Assembly: GCF_019511525.1 (NCBI RefSeq) | Contig: NZ_JAEUAT010000009.1 | Location: 186,001-250,000, forward strand | Direction: 5' to 3' | DNA length: 64,000 nt | Origin: Rhizobium cauense | Lineage (GTDB): Bacteria > Pseudomonadota > Alphaproteobacteria > Rhizobiales > Rhizobiaceae | Shown here: piece after piece, positions 15,792-25,644 of the stretch | Numbering within the stretch: position 1 is the first letter of the stretch | How the letters are laid out: every line of letters starts with the position of its first letter | Notes under the pieces: model-generated | What the model saw: only the letters and a program-made list of their open reading frames with translations | Database searches by the model: none | What the model was told of the DNA's origin: nothing | Translations under genes and position numbers: made by a program

Positions 15792-18700
15792 TCAAGCCAC
15801 TGAGATCCGCCAGCTTTTGACCTCGAAGGGCTTCAGCCCGGTCCGTGGCGTATCGGCCATCGGCTCTTCCAGGATGCTGACCGTTCCCTCGTTGCGCCAA
15901 TTGGCCGGAAGCTTCAATTCGAATGCACCGCGGCGGCCTGCTGGTTCATAGACGCGCACGATGAGCCCGTCGCCTTCCTCGGCTGGTTTTACTGCCGAGA
16001 GTGCTGCGTCGATTCCACTTGTCCCAAGGGGTTGCCAATTGCCCGTAGCGAGCCCTGCAACAGGCAACGCCAGAAGGGGTTGGTTCAGATCTTCGGCCTC
16101 CTGCCGAACTCCACCCTCATACCAGGTGCCCTCGTGTGGCATCAGCGCATAGGTGAAAGTCTGCTCGCCTTCGTCGGCAAGCGGGTCGGGGTAAACAGGC
16201 GAACGCAGCAGAGAAAGACCAAGGACATTGCCTCGCATGCTGTGCCCATACTTCGCGTCGTTCAGGATGGCAACCCCGAAGCCTGGCTCGGAGAGGTCCG
16301 CAAACCGATGGGCAGGCGCCTCGAACATCGCGGCATCCCAGGAGGTATTCGAATGCGTCGGTCGTTCGACCACCCCATACGCACATTCGCATGTTGCGCG
16401 TGCATTGCGAACGGCCACGCTCGTTTCTGTGCGCAGAAAGGCGCGGCGATCATGCCAGTCGAGAACGGTTTCGATATCAAGACGGCGTGCATTGGCGCCA
16501 AGCGACAGGATTTGCGTAATGCGCGAATGCCGCCAGGTTCTGACGATCCGGATTGCAACCCGGTGTGGTCCATTTTCAACAACCTCGAGGCTGTCGAGTG
16601 CGGTGATTTCCTCTCCGCGGGCGGCGTAATCTTCCTCGACATCCCAGGCATCCCAGTTGCGCGGCTTGTCTACGGGATAAACGAAAAGCCGGTTGCCGCC
16701 ACCCTCAAGGGCTTCGCGGCCACTTGGCTTGTGCACAATGCTTGCGATCGAACCGTTCTTCGCCAAGGTTACCTTGAGAACGGCATTTTCAAGGTGCTCG
16801 CGACCGACGGAAAGGCCTGATGCAGGCTCGAGCGTGGTTGGATCGACGACCGCGATTCCGAGCGGCGCGATCACCGCATCTGACGAGATCATCCGTCCAT
16901 CGGGGAGCGTCAGTTGTAGCGGTCGAGCCGACAGTGATGGATTGACGACCAGCACATTGTCGCCAGCGCCCGACGGCAGCTGCGCCGCGATCGCTTCCAT
17001 TGCCTTCGTCTGCGCGGTTTTGCCGGCCGAGATAACAGCCTCGAGTTCCTGGGCGGCATCGACGTAGACTTCTGCGATCGACGAGCCGGGCAAAATGTCG
17101 TGGAATTCGTTCTTCAAGACGAAGCGCCACTGGTGCTCCATCGACCTTGGTTTCTCTGCACCCATCAGATGCGCCAGTCCAAACAGGGTCTCGGCCGTGA
17201 TGAGGCTGCGCTCAGCCTTGCGATGCAGCCGCTTGACAACGCTCTGGCTGGTCAAGGTTGCACGGTGAAGCTCGAGATAGATCTCGCCACGCCACGTGGC
17301 CAGTCTCGTCTCCTCGGCGGCCTCATGCGCGCCATTGAAGAAGTCGTGAACCTTTGTCCATCGGGCTTCGGGCAGCGCCGGGAATGCCCGCAATTGTTCC
17401 TCGCGTGCAATCATCTCTGGTGTGACACCACCACCACCATCGCCGTAGCCAACCGCGAGCAAAGTCGTTGTGTGCTTGTCCTTGTCCTTGAAGTTTCGCC
17501 AGGTTGGCACAAAGCAGTCCGGTCGTACAAAGCCGTTGTAGCCCTGCATCGGGTTGTCGAATGTATGTGTAAGAACCCGGCTTCCATCCAGTCCCTCCCA
17601 CCAGAAGAGGTCGGACGGAAATTTGTTTGTCTCCGACCAATTGACCTTGATCGTGAAGAAGCTGTTCATTCCGCCCTGCCGCAAAAGCTGGGGAAGGGCA
17701 GCGGAGAAGCCGAAGCAATCGGGCAGCCAGCAAACGCTATGGCGAACACCGAATGTCTTTTCGAAGTAGCGCTGCCCGTAAAGAATTTGTCGGCTGAGGC
17801 TTTCACCGGTCGGCATGTTCGTGTCGGGTTCTACCCACATGCCGCCCACGGTCTCCCACTGACCATCCCGGGCACGCTCGATGATCCGCTCCAAAAGTTC
17901 CGGATCGTCCTCGGCAATTTGCGCGTAATAGTGGGCGGTCGACTGGTTGAAGCGAAAATCCGACGACTGCTCCATGAGGGAAAGCGCGGTGTGGAAGGTG
18001 CGTCGCATCTTCCGCCTCGTTTCACCGTATGGCCAGAGCCAGGCCAAATCGATATGCGCATGTCCCGTCAACGCAATCTCACCTTGCGGCGGAAAACGTT
18101 CGCGCAGTTTCTTCAGCCGCGTCAGTGCGCTTTCGTAGGCAGAGATCACGCTTGCACGTTCGGCCTGGTTTAGTCCTTCAGGGGAGGTCGCCAGTGGCGG
18201 CAGTTGCCAGATCTTCTGCTGCATCGGAGCTGGGGCGGTACGCGCCACATAGGCGGCAGTCGCCGAGGGCCATTCCAATCCGCGCAACGTATCCTCAGCG
18301 ATATCAAGGAGATGAGGAACAACGTCATGCTGCTCTAAAATGTCGACCGCCTCGCAGATCTGGCGCATAAGCAGCCAGAGATCGTCGACTGCCGCGTCGA
18401 GCCAGATCAGCGCCGCGCGCTCCAGTTTCGGGCCGCGCACCGGCTCCCCGAACGGCAGGCGCGCCACCGTCTCGGACGCAATGCTGACCGTTCGGGAGGG
18501 CAGGCGGAATTCGCGATGATAGGGGTCTAGACCAAGCCTCTTTTCATTCCCCGCCTCATCGGTAATCGTGATCAGGCTTTCTCCGCCGAGATCGAGCGAA
18601 AGACGAGCCTCCTCCAGCGGCCAATGACCTGGAAGTTTGGCCGTCGCTGCGAAATGGACGGTCCCATTGCTGCGCGGCCAAGCCGCACCCATGGCGATTG

Positions 18701-18815
18701 CTTCTCCGTCAAATGTCCAGCCGTCGATCTGGACCGTTTCACGCGATCGCCAATATTCGAGTTCGGCGGAACGGACACGGATGCGTTCAAGGCGTTGGAT
18801 CAAGGTGAGCGTCAT
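15792..18815 (-). CDS. Glycoside hydrolase family 38 alpha-mannosidase
   Basis: A 1007-residue enzyme that releases alpha-linked mannose, probably in the cytoplasm because no signal peptide is seen. The zinc-site motif HAHIDLAWLWPYGETRRK starts at residue 252 (H252, H254 and D256 region). The nucleophile motif WLPDCFGFSAALPQ places Asp366. An N-terminal domain of about 240 residues precedes the catalytic barrel, and a C-terminal beta-rich half follows, as in bacterial GH38. It is last in an operon with a MalEFG-like importer, so the importer likely brings in mannosides that this enzyme cleaves. Confidence 0.95.
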   Translation of the reverse strand: MTLTLIQRLERIRVRSAELEYWRSRETVQIDGWTFDGEAIAMGAAWPRSNGTVHFAATAKLPGHWPLEEARLSLDLGGESLITITDEAGNEKRLGLDPYHREFRLPSRTVSIASETVARLPFGEPVRGPKLERAALIWLDAAVDDLWLLMRQICEAVDILEQHDVVPHLLDIAEDTLRGLEWPSATAAYVARTAPAPMQQKIWQLPPLATSPEGLNQAERASVISAYESALTRLKKLRERFPPQGEIALTGHAHIDLAWLWPYGETRRKMRRTFHTALSLMEQSSDFRFNQSTAHYYAQIAEDDPELLERIIERARDGQWETVGGMWVEPDTNMPTGESLSRQILYGQRYFEKTFGVRHSVCWLPDCFGFSAALPQLLRQGGMNSFFTIKVNWSETNKFPSDLFWWEGLDGSRVLTHTFDNPMQGYNGFVRPDCFVPTWRNFKDKDKHTTTLLAVGYGDGGGGVTPEMIAREEQLRAFPALPEARWTKVHDFFNGAHEAAEETRLATWRGEIYLELHRATLTSQSVVKRLHRKAERSLITAETLFGLAHLMGAEKPRSMEHQWRFVLKNEFHDILPGSSIAEVYVDAAQELEAVISAGKTAQTKAMEAIAAQLPSGAGDNVLVVNPSLSARPLQLTLPDGRMISSDAVIAPLGIAVVDPTTLEPASGLSVGREHLENAVLKVTLAKNGSIASIVHKPSGREALEGGGNRLFVYPVDKPRNWDAWDVEEDYAARGEEITALDSLEVVENGPHRVAIRIVRTWRHSRITQILSLGANARRLDIETVLDWHDRRAFLRTETSVAVRNARATCECAYGVVERPTHSNTSWDAAMFEAPAHRFADLSEPGFGVAILNDAKYGHSMRGNVLGLSLLRSPVYPDPLADEGEQTFTYALMPHEGTWYEGGVRQEAEDLNQPLLALPVAGLATGNWQPLGTSGIDAALSAVKPAEEGDGLIVRVYEPAGRRGAFELKLPANWRNEGTVSILEEPMADTPRTGLKPFEVKSWRISVA

Positions 18816-18842
18816 AATGATATCCTGCGATTTGAAAAATGA

Positions 18843-19685
18843 TCAGCCCTTGACGGCACCAGCCGTCATCGCGCCGAGGATGAGACGTTGAAGGGAAAGA
18901 AAGGCGACAATTGCCGGAACGACCGATACGAGGCAGGCCGCGGCGAGGAGTTGGATGGAAGAATCGTTCTGTGTCCCGGCATACTGGAAAATCCCAACAC
19001 CGATCGGCATGAGAGATTCCTTGCTGATGAGGAGAAACGGAACAAGGAACTGCGACCAGCCGGCAATCACGGTAATGATGAAGGCAGAGGCAATACCCGG
19101 TGTTGATAACGGCAATATGATACGCCAGAAGACTGCGAAGTGACTGCATCCGTCTATGAGGGCAGCCTCGTCAAGGCTGCGCGGGATACCGTCGACGAAG
19201 CCCTTCAAAATCCAGGTCACCATCGGTACGGCAAGCGCGATGTAGACCATTGCCGCACCGAAGTGGCTATCCGTCAATCCGATCGCCGCCATGTAGCGAT
19301 AGAGTGGCACCATGATGACGAGTGGCGAAATCATCTGGAAGGCAAGCAGGACCATCATCCATGGACCCTTCCCGCGAAATGGAAAGCGCGAGAAAGCGTA
19401 GGCCGCCGGCAGCGCCACAATCAGGCAGCCGATCGCGCTTGATGTTGAGAGGATCAGGGCATTCCAGAGGTATCCGGCAAACTTGTCAGAAGACAGGATT
19501 GCGGTAAAATTATCGAGGGTTGGGGCCTTCGGAATGAACCGGCTGACGCCGAGAAACACCTCCTTGCGCGTCCTCAGCGCCAATGAAAGAAGCCAGAGCA
19601 GTGGCCAGGCAAAGAACAGGAACGTCACGGCCAGAAAGATGTAGCTGAAGAGATCGCCAATCCGGTCTTCTCGCGAACTTCTCAT
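18843..19685 (-). CDS. Sugar ABC transporter permease (MalG type), mannoside locus
   Basis: A 280-residue membrane protein starting MRSSREDRIGDLFSYIFLAV, with ATG 19685 overlapping the stop of the upstream permease (ATGA). The EAA loop reads DEAALIDGCSHFAVFWRIIL. About six membrane segments are present. The frame is open further upstream, but that sequence is the upstream permease read in another frame. No ATPase gene lies in this operon, so an ATPase encoded elsewhere, possibly the UgpC type at 8990, must serve it. Confidence 0.9.
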   Translation of the reverse strand: MRSSREDRIGDLFSYIFLAVTFLFFAWPLLWLLSLALRTRKEVFLGVSRFIPKAPTLDNFTAILSSDKFAGYLWNALILSTSSAIGCLIVALPAAYAFSRFPFRGKGPWMMVLLAFQMISPLVIMVPLYRYMAAIGLTDSHFGAAMVYIALAVPMVTWILKGFVDGIPRSLDEAALIDGCSHFAVFWRIILPLSTPGIASAFIITVIAGWSQFLVPFLLISKESLMPIGVGIFQYAGTQNDSSIQLLAAACLVSVVPAIVAFLSLQRLILGAMTAGAVKG

Positions 19686-20614
19686 ACCGGCTCTCCTCTT
19701 GGAAGGAAGCGCGCATAGACGAGCGCAAGGCTCAGGCTGATGACGAGCATGAGAATCGATAGCACCGCGCCGGCTGCAAGGTCGTAGTTCCGAAACACGA
19801 CATTGAACGTGTAGAGCGAGAGGACCTCGGTCGCCCGTCCAGGCCCCCCACCTGTCAGCGATATGATGGCGTCGAACGTATTCAGCGTCTGGATCGTAAT
19901 CAGGATCATGTTGACCAGGATCGCGGTGCGAAGCTGCGGCAGAGTGATGTAGAACATGCGCTGTCGCGCATTGGCGCCGTCCATCTCGGCTGCCTCGTAG
20001 AGTTCCGGGTCGATCGCCTTGATGGCCGCGTACATCACCACCATCGAGAAGGCTGTCCCGCGCCAGACGTTGGATATGACCACCGACCACATGACCATGT
20101 CGGGATCGGAAAGCCACTGGACAGGCGCCGCACCAACCATCCGCAGCAGGCTGTTCAGGCCACCGAACGGCGCTTCGTTGAAAAGCATCTTCCAGATGAT
20201 GCCACCTGCGATGCCCGGAACGACCCACGCCACCAGCGCCGTGGTGCGTACAATCGTGGAACCAAACAGACCGCGGTTTTCACTGCGCACAACGACCTGG
20301 GCGATAAAGAAGCCGAGTGTCTGTTGCGCGATGACGCTGGATGCCGTGAACACGAAGGTGACCCAGAGTATCTGGAGGAGTTCGGGCTTCGACAGCGTAT
20401 GGATGAATGTCTGCAGCGTGTAACGCTCATCCGTGCCAACGAGCGAGATGTTCGTAAAGGCAAAGCGAAACACGTCAAGCAGAGGGTAAAGATAGAAGAC
20501 GCCCAGCACGAATATGAGTGGGACGAGCCAGGGCAGGGGTGATGGACCGCGCCGGCGTGAAATTCCAACGCCAAGCCTTTGGGGGCGCTCGGCCGCAATG
20601 CTAGCATTCATCAT
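19682..20614 (-). CDS. Sugar ABC transporter permease (MalF type), mannoside locus
   Basis: A 310-residue permease with the first membrane segment LPWLVPLIFVLGVFYLYPLL and the EAA loop YEAAEMDGANARQRMFYITL. It follows the binding-protein gene and overlaps the second permease by four bases. Two adjacent start codons (20614 and 20611) are possible; the first is given. Confidence 0.9.
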   Translation of the reverse strand: MMNASIAAERPQRLGVGISRRRGPSPLPWLVPLIFVLGVFYLYPLLDVFRFAFTNISLVGTDERYTLQTFIHTLSKPELLQILWVTFVFTASSVIAQQTLGFFIAQVVVRSENRGLFGSTIVRTTALVAWVVPGIAGGIIWKMLFNEAPFGGLNSLLRMVGAAPVQWLSDPDMVMWSVVISNVWRGTAFSMVVMYAAIKAIDPELYEAAEMDGANARQRMFYITLPQLRTAILVNMILITIQTLNTFDAIISLTGGGPGRATEVLSLYTFNVVFRNYDLAAGAVLSILMLVISLSLALVYARFLPRGEPV

Positions 20615-20702
20615 CGATCAGTCCGGTCCATTGCTCTCGGAGGATGACGTCCAGTCATGGACAGCGGCGCAGAGGAGGGACGCTGCGCCGCTGATCGATC
20701 CC

Positions 20703-22004
20703 TCAGCTCCGCTTGAAGGCGCTGAGAGAAGCACTGAAGGCTTCGTCGACTGCAGCTTCCGTCGGTTGTGTGCCGGTCAACACCTTGCCCATCATGATCT
20801 GGATCTGGTTCGAGACTTCAGGATAGACCGGAGCTCCGGGGCGTGCCTGGCCGACCTTGAGGGCTGCGGCGAATGTCTTGTTCGCTTCGCTCGAAAACAC
20901 CTCGTACTTGTCATAGAGGTCAGCACGTGTCGGAAGCTGCTCCTGCAGAGCGTTCGCCGGCCCCATGTAGACCTCGCGTGCAAGATCGGCGCAGACCTTG
21001 ACCTTGGCCGGATCCCTGCTGAACGCTGCGACGGTCCAGCCACCCGTGCCCGTCGAGCGCTGATCGGCCTTCGGTCCGGGAAGGGGCGAGAAAGTCCACT
21101 TGGCGAACTCATCCGGTTCCAGCGCCGTCTTCAATTGCGCATATTGCCAGTTGCCGCCGACAAAAAGCGCGGTCGTACCGGCAGCAGCGGCCGCATTAAA
21201 GTCGTCGTAGTTGCCGATCGTTGCCACGCGTTTTGGCGCTGCACCGGATTCGACCAGATCGCGGTAGTAATTGACAGCCTTGATGAACTTCTCGCGGTTC
21301 TCGCCCTCGCCGAAGATGGGCTTGCCTTCGTCGTCAACCAGCTTGCCGCCCTGTGCCCAGAAATTTGCCAGCCAGTCGAAGGTCGTTCCCTCATAACGGC
21401 TACCGTTGAACAGGACACCTTCCATGGCTTGTTCGACAGAAGACAAAGCAGCTTTCTTCAGGTCATCCCATGTCTCAGGAGCATTCGGAACGATTTCCTT
21501 GTTGCGGTAGAGGACCCGCAAATCCGTCGACCACCACCATGCATAGATGTTGCCGTCGGTCCCGGTTATGCCGTCGCGGATGAAGGGGAAAAGTTGGCCG
21601 ATCTCATCCTTGCTGAAGTATGGACTAAATGATTGCAGGACACCGGCTTTTTTGAACAACGGCAGCACGAAGGAATCGACGGCCGCGCAATCGGGTGCCG
21701 AGCCTGACTTTGCCTGCTCGAGCATGCGCGCCTGCTCCTGCCCGATGTCGCCCGACATCATTTGCAGTTCGATTTGCCAATCGGGGCGTTTAGCAATGAA
21801 GTCATTGAAGAGTTTACTGTAGCCCTGCGCGTACGCCGGTTCGTTGTTGCGCGGGCCATCTGTTGTCATGCGGAAAACCATCTTGTTTGGTGCATCGGGT
21901 TTCCCGACAATGTCACCTGTGATGGTGTCTTGAGCGATGCTGAACTGTGGCAGTGTGAAAATCGTGCCGGCAGCCAGCGCAAGCGTAATTGCCTTTTTCC
22001 TCAC
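20703..22004 (-). CDS. Sugar ABC transporter substrate-binding protein, mannoside locus
   Basis: A 433-residue family 1 binding protein from GTG 22004, chosen for GGGAGGA six bases upstream. The signal peptide VRKKAITLALAAGTIF is cleaved after about IAQ. The body has GGNWQYAQLK and the WTFSPLPGP segment of MalE/UgpB-type proteins. It heads an operon with two permeases and the GH38 mannosidase, which suggests a mannose-containing oligosaccharide or mannoside as ligand. Confidence 0.92.
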   Translation of the reverse strand: MRKKAITLALAAGTIFTLPQFSIAQDTITGDIVGKPDAPNKMVFRMTTDGPRNNEPAYAQGYSKLFNDFIAKRPDWQIELQMMSGDIGQEQARMLEQAKSGSAPDCAAVDSFVLPLFKKAGVLQSFSPYFSKDEIGQLFPFIRDGITGTDGNIYAWWWSTDLRVLYRNKEIVPNAPETWDDLKKAALSSVEQAMEGVLFNGSRYEGTTFDWLANFWAQGGKLVDDEGKPIFGEGENREKFIKAVNYYRDLVESGAAPKRVATIGNYDDFNAAAAAGTTALFVGGNWQYAQLKTALEPDEFAKWTFSPLPGPKADQRSTGTGGWTVAAFSRDPAKVKVCADLAREVYMGPANALQEQLPTRADLYDKYEVFSSEANKTFAAALKVGQARPGAPVYPEVSNQIQIMMGKVLTGTQPTEAAVDEAFSASLSAFKRS

Positions 22005-22078
22005 TCTAGTTCCTCCCTGATCAGGATCCAGTTGCGAGCTCCTTGCCTCCACACAAGGAGCATCGTGATCCGTCGATT

Positions 22079-22106
22079 AGATTAAGTCACTTTCTTTTGG
22101 TGTCAA
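22079..22106 (-). promoter_or_regulatory. Promoter candidate for the mannoside operon
   Basis: On the minus strand a consensus TTGACA (22106-22101) is followed after 16 bases by TAATCT (22084-22079), 75 bases before the binding-protein GTG. The -10 match is partial. The rest of the 354-base gap (22005-22358) shows no gene I can support. Confidence 0.45.
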
Positions 22107-22358
22107 GCGGGCGAAAGGAACAACGATGCGCGCGAGCCGCTTTCTGCTCAGACGCCCCTGCCAAAATCGACCGATGCCCGAGCAGCCTGCCGCGCTTGCA
22201 AGCAAGCTCGCTCCTAAGTTCAACCGCACAAAGGACTGAGTTCATCCCGATGATGAAGCGTTCGATAGCTCGCTGGCGTGCGGTCCCGCCCTTCAGTCTG
22301 CGCGGGGTCGTCGAGCACATTTTCAGGGGCGTACTAACGTGATGGAGGGCAGGCGACC

Positions 22359-23198
22359 CTAGAACGAAAATTCCGGGATCAAATAGCTCGCAGTCGCACG
22401 AACGTCGGCGAACAACCGTTTGAGTTTCTCTTCACTGGCATCGGCCAGTATTCCGGTTCTGACAAGGACGGAATCCAGTCCAGCTGTCTTTGCCCCGAGG
22501 ATGTCGTGCTCGATGCTGTCGCCTATACAGACAACGTGGCGGTGGTCTGTAACGCCTGCAAGGCGCAGCGCATGCTCGTAGATTTCGGGATGCGGTTTCC
22601 CGAGCCATGTCACCGGACCACCCATTTCCTCATAGATCCGGGCAATGCTTCCCGCTCCCGGCGCTATCGCCCCCTCGTGAAGTTTGTGAGTATCGGGGTT
22701 GGTACAGAAACAAGGGACCCCTCTCTCGGCAGCAGGCCGCATCATTTCGCGATAGTCATCCATCGGAATCCGTTCAGCTTCGCTGCCCGAGATAATGACA
22801 ACCTCGGCATCTGACGCGTTTTCCGTCGAAATCAGATCAAGGCGGTCTGCAAGATTGCTGTCGCCGCCGCTCGAGATCGTCAGGCACCGCGCATTTCGCG
22901 CGATGGGAGAGGAGGGACCGGAAAGGATCTCGTATGCCACATCGCCCGAGGTGACGAAGAAGTCGAAACTGTCGGCCGCAAAGCCAAGCTTGACCAGCCG
23001 CTCGGAGTTATACTCACCGCTTCGTCCTGAATTTGAAAGGATGACGATTGTTTTCCCCGCCGATTTCAACCGCGACAAAGAGGCGATCGCATTCTCGTAA
23101 GGCCCAGTATCATCCCGGAGCACGCCGAACTGATCGACAAAGAAAACGTCATACTTCAGGGCCAGTTGGGCAAGGGTGCTCGGTCGCGGATCAGGCAT
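22359..23198 (-). CDS. HAD-superfamily class IIA hydrolase-like protein
   Basis: A 279-residue HAD-IIA protein. The nucleophile segment VFFVDQFGVLRDD keeps Asp22, but the usual second aspartate two residues later is phenylalanine, a feature of the subgroup named TIGR01459 as I recall it. VILSNSGRSG is motif II and VCIGDSIEHDILGAKTAG is motif IV. Its ATG lies inside the last codons of the FGGY kinase (8-base overlap), so kinase and HAD protein are coupled. A sugar-phosphate phosphatase is the default guess; efficiency without the second Asp is doubtful. Confidence 0.85.
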   Translation of the reverse strand: MPDPRPSTLAQLALKYDVFFVDQFGVLRDDTGPYENAIASLSRLKSAGKTIVILSNSGRSGEYNSERLVKLGFAADSFDFFVTSGDVAYEILSGPSSPIARNARCLTISSGGDSNLADRLDLISTENASDAEVVIISGSEAERIPMDDYREMMRPAAERGVPCFCTNPDTHKLHEGAIAPGAGSIARIYEEMGGPVTWLGKPHPEIYEHALRLAGVTDHRHVVCIGDSIEHDILGAKTAGLDSVLVRTGILADASEEKLKRLFADVRATASYLIPEFSF

Positions 23199-24471
23199 TG
23201 TCGTCGTCCAGTTGGGCTACGACAAGTGCCGCAGTTCCGACAGCTGCCTCCAAAGACTTCGCCGGCAGCATCTCAAGGTTCATCGCCCTTGACCTCATCT
23301 TTGTCCAGGCGGGGTTACGGGAACCGCCGCCGACGGTTCGAAGGCTTGTCAATGAAGGCGAGCCGAGTTCGCGCAGCCGTTGATAGCCGAGGCGCTCAAT
23401 TTCCGTCATGCCTTCCAGTATTGCCTGGAAGAACAGACTGTCGTCGGTCGGCCGGGGAGTGAGGCGAGGCAGGTAGTCTGGGTCATTGATTGGAAACCGC
23501 TCGCCTGGGCGTAGCAGCGGATAGAGGTCCAGGCCGAGCTTGCGATCTGGATCAACCTTCAGCGTAAGTTCATCCAGTCGGTCATCCCCGATCAATGCCC
23601 TGACGACATTGCCCCCGCTGTTCGACGCGCCCCCGACAAGCCAGAACCCACCGACGCGGTGCGAGTAGACGCCGTATTCGGGTGCGCTGATCGGGGTGTC
23701 CGAGGCCAGTTTCAAAACGATCGTTGAACCGAGCGCGGTTACGGCATCGCCTTTACTCGATGCACCAGTCGCGAGGAACGAGGCGCATCCATCCGTCGTG
23801 CCTGCGTGAAACCATGCCGTCTGGGGAATGCCTATTTGACGCAGGTAGCCCATGGCTGGCGCTATCTTTTTGCCCGCGCGGTGGACTGTCGGCAATTTGG
23901 ACAAGTCCATCCCCGCCGCTTCGAGCCAATCCGGCCATTCTTCGGTATTCAGGTCGAAACCCGTCTTGAGCGCATTGTTCTCATCGCTGACGCGACCCGG
24001 GCAGCCCAACTTCATCAAGATCCAGTCCGCCTGATGCACGACTGCATCGACGTCGCTGTCACTCGAAAGATGGATCGCACGAGCAAGGCCAGAATTCGCG
24101 CCGATGGCCGTAGCGCCTGCAGGCGCATTGTCCGCAATGCGCGCAACAACCAGAGGATCGGGGCAGGGATCGTTGTACATCAGTACTGATCCAGTCGGCT
24201 CATTCGACGCATCAAGTGCAAGAACGGTCCCCGACGTGCCGTCTACAGCGATGCCTTCGACTGCGGAGAGATCAGTTTGCGCTGCGACGGTTTCGATCGC
24301 CTGGCTTACCCTTGCCCACCATGCCTGCGGTTGTCTTAGTTCGTCCGGCGACAGGAATGGCGCTGCAGCAAACGCGGTCGGATTGCCTTCGCAGTCAACA
24401 GCGCACGCTCGAGCGCCCGACGTGCCGATATCGACGCCGATGGCGACAGCTTTGCTGGCCTGGATGTTCAC
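23191..24471 (-). CDS. FGGY-family carbohydrate kinase (first of two)
   Basis: A 426-residue kinase from GTG 24471, which overlaps the aldolase stop (GTGA). The phosphate-binding loop is VDIGTSGARACAVD. ATP-site residues lie in GGASNSGGNVVRAL, and LRTVGGGSRNPAWTKMR is the FGGY C-terminal signature. It lies between the class II aldolase and the HAD gene. It likely phosphorylates a ketose before aldolase cleavage; whether the sugar is a pentulose, a hexulose or a shorter ketose cannot be read from sequence. Confidence 0.9.
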   Translation of the reverse strand: MNIQASKAVAIGVDIGTSGARACAVDCEGNPTAFAAAPFLSPDELRQPQAWWARVSQAIETVAAQTDLSAVEGIAVDGTSGTVLALDASNEPTGSVLMYNDPCPDPLVVARIADNAPAGATAIGANSGLARAIHLSSDSDVDAVVHQADWILMKLGCPGRVSDENNALKTGFDLNTEEWPDWLEAAGMDLSKLPTVHRAGKKIAPAMGYLRQIGIPQTAWFHAGTTDGCASFLATGASSKGDAVTALGSTIVLKLASDTPISAPEYGVYSHRVGGFWLVGGASNSGGNVVRALIGDDRLDELTLKVDPDRKLGLDLYPLLRPGERFPINDPDYLPRLTPRPTDDSLFFQAILEGMTEIERLGYQRLRELGSPSLTSLRTVGGGSRNPAWTKMRSRAMNLEMLPAKSLEAAVGTAALVVAQLDDDNA

Positions 24472-25550
24472 GCGGACTGCCTCTCTGATCCGCGGTCGAG
24501 AGCCTGGCGATACTGCTCGGCCTCCCAATGTGTAAGTTCGTGCTCGTCGTCCTTTGATAGATAGGCAACTGCCCTTCCTTCGGGAATGCGGCCGACGACC
24601 TCGGCCAGGCAACGGGCCATGACTTCTCCGCCCGCAGTAAGCGTACTCGACAGCAGTACGCCCTTGTTTGGAACGAGCAGCATCTTTGGCGCGTCACGAC
24701 CGTCCCTGGAGAGAGCCGCTTCGTAATCTTTCGCGGTTTGCCCATCCCCAAGCACGCCGATCTCCGTTCCGAGGAATATGACGTGGTCTGGATATAGGGA
24801 ACCGCCAAGAGCGATCGCCTGATTGGCCTGGGAAAGCGCGACAGCATGGCTGCTACAGTCTTGGGCGGGGTGAAAACTCGATCCCTGGGCTATCGCCGTG
24901 AGTTCTGCGATATCAGGCGTCGCCGTCTCGCGCGGCGTAACAGACAAGGCTTTCGTCACGCGCGAGATTTTGCTTTCCACTTCCTCCACGGTCTCGCCGC
25001 AAACGATTATGCCGTGATTGAAAAGGACAAGAACGTCCGGACGGGATGTGGCGACTTTCTCTATCTCTGCGGCAAGGGGTGTACCAGGACGCCTGTATGG
25101 AATGGTCACCCATTTGAGGTCTTGAACACCACTCATCCGCGCAGTCAGTTCCGCATCCCGGTCCTTGAGTACGGCCAGGGCGATCGCGTTCACGCAGTGA
25201 TAGTGCGCGACCACGGGGCTCTTCAGAGCGGCATGGAAACTGGTCTCGATAGAGGGTCTGAGTCCGCTGGAGTTAAACTCTGCGACGACAAAGTCCGTCG
25301 ATTTCTCCGCCCGAGGGTCGCCCTCACGAAGCGCAGCTACCAGCGGTTCGACGACGACGGGGACCATGATGTCCTGATCCTCGGCCTTCGAAAGCCAGGT
25401 TCCCGAGGCCTTTACCCACATTACCCCGCCGTCCTTGATCGACGTATTGCCCCCAGCGCCTTGTGTCTTGAGGATGTCGCTTCCGATCGCACTCGACAGA
25501 TGCAGGAAGCCCCGGAACAACTCGGTCCCTCTCGGGTCAGTCTTTTTCAC
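24468..25550 (-). CDS. Class II aldolase/adducin-family protein
   Basis: A 360-residue protein from GTG 25550, set by AGGAGG eight bases upstream; the frame is open to 25676 with weaker starts. The phosphate-binding stretch TQGAGGNTSIKDGG and the zinc histidines in VVAHYHCVNAIA and LFNHGIIVCG are conserved. This is the RhaD/FucA-type fold that cleaves ketose 1-phosphates to DHAP and an aldehyde. The C-terminal 150 residues exceed the usual FucA length. It heads the operon with the FGGY kinase and HAD gene, divergent from the DeoR regulator. Confidence 0.88.
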   Translation of the reverse strand: MKKTDPRGTELFRGFLHLSSAIGSDILKTQGAGGNTSIKDGGVMWVKASGTWLSKAEDQDIMVPVVVEPLVAALREGDPRAEKSTDFVVAEFNSSGLRPSIETSFHAALKSPVVAHYHCVNAIALAVLKDRDAELTARMSGVQDLKWVTIPYRRPGTPLAAEIEKVATSRPDVLVLFNHGIIVCGETVEEVESKISRVTKALSVTPRETATPDIAELTAIAQGSSFHPAQDCSSHAVALSQANQAIALGGSLYPDHVIFLGTEIGVLGDGQTAKDYEAALSRDGRDAPKMLLVPNKGVLLSSTLTAGGEVMARCLAEVVGRIPEGRAVAYLSKDDEHELTHWEAEQYRQALDRGSERQSA

Positions 25551-25644
25551 CTTGGTCTCCTCCTGCGGCATGGCCCAACCCGACTGCGTCAATGGCTGAG
25601 TAAACTCTTTCGTGATCCTATTAATGTGATCGAACGTCGTCAAC

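Noticed and set aside
17100..18173. 357-codon plus-strand frame inside the GH38 gene
   Set aside because: Antisense to the catalytic region of the mannosidase; no domain seen.
19686..20228. N-terminal extension of the permease at 18843 giving 461 residues
   Set aside because: The extra part is the upstream permease read in another frame; the ATGA overlap at 19685 marks the true start.
20514..21632. 372-codon plus-strand frame over the mannoside binding protein
   Set aside because: Antisense shadow of a signal-peptide-bearing binding protein with a good start.
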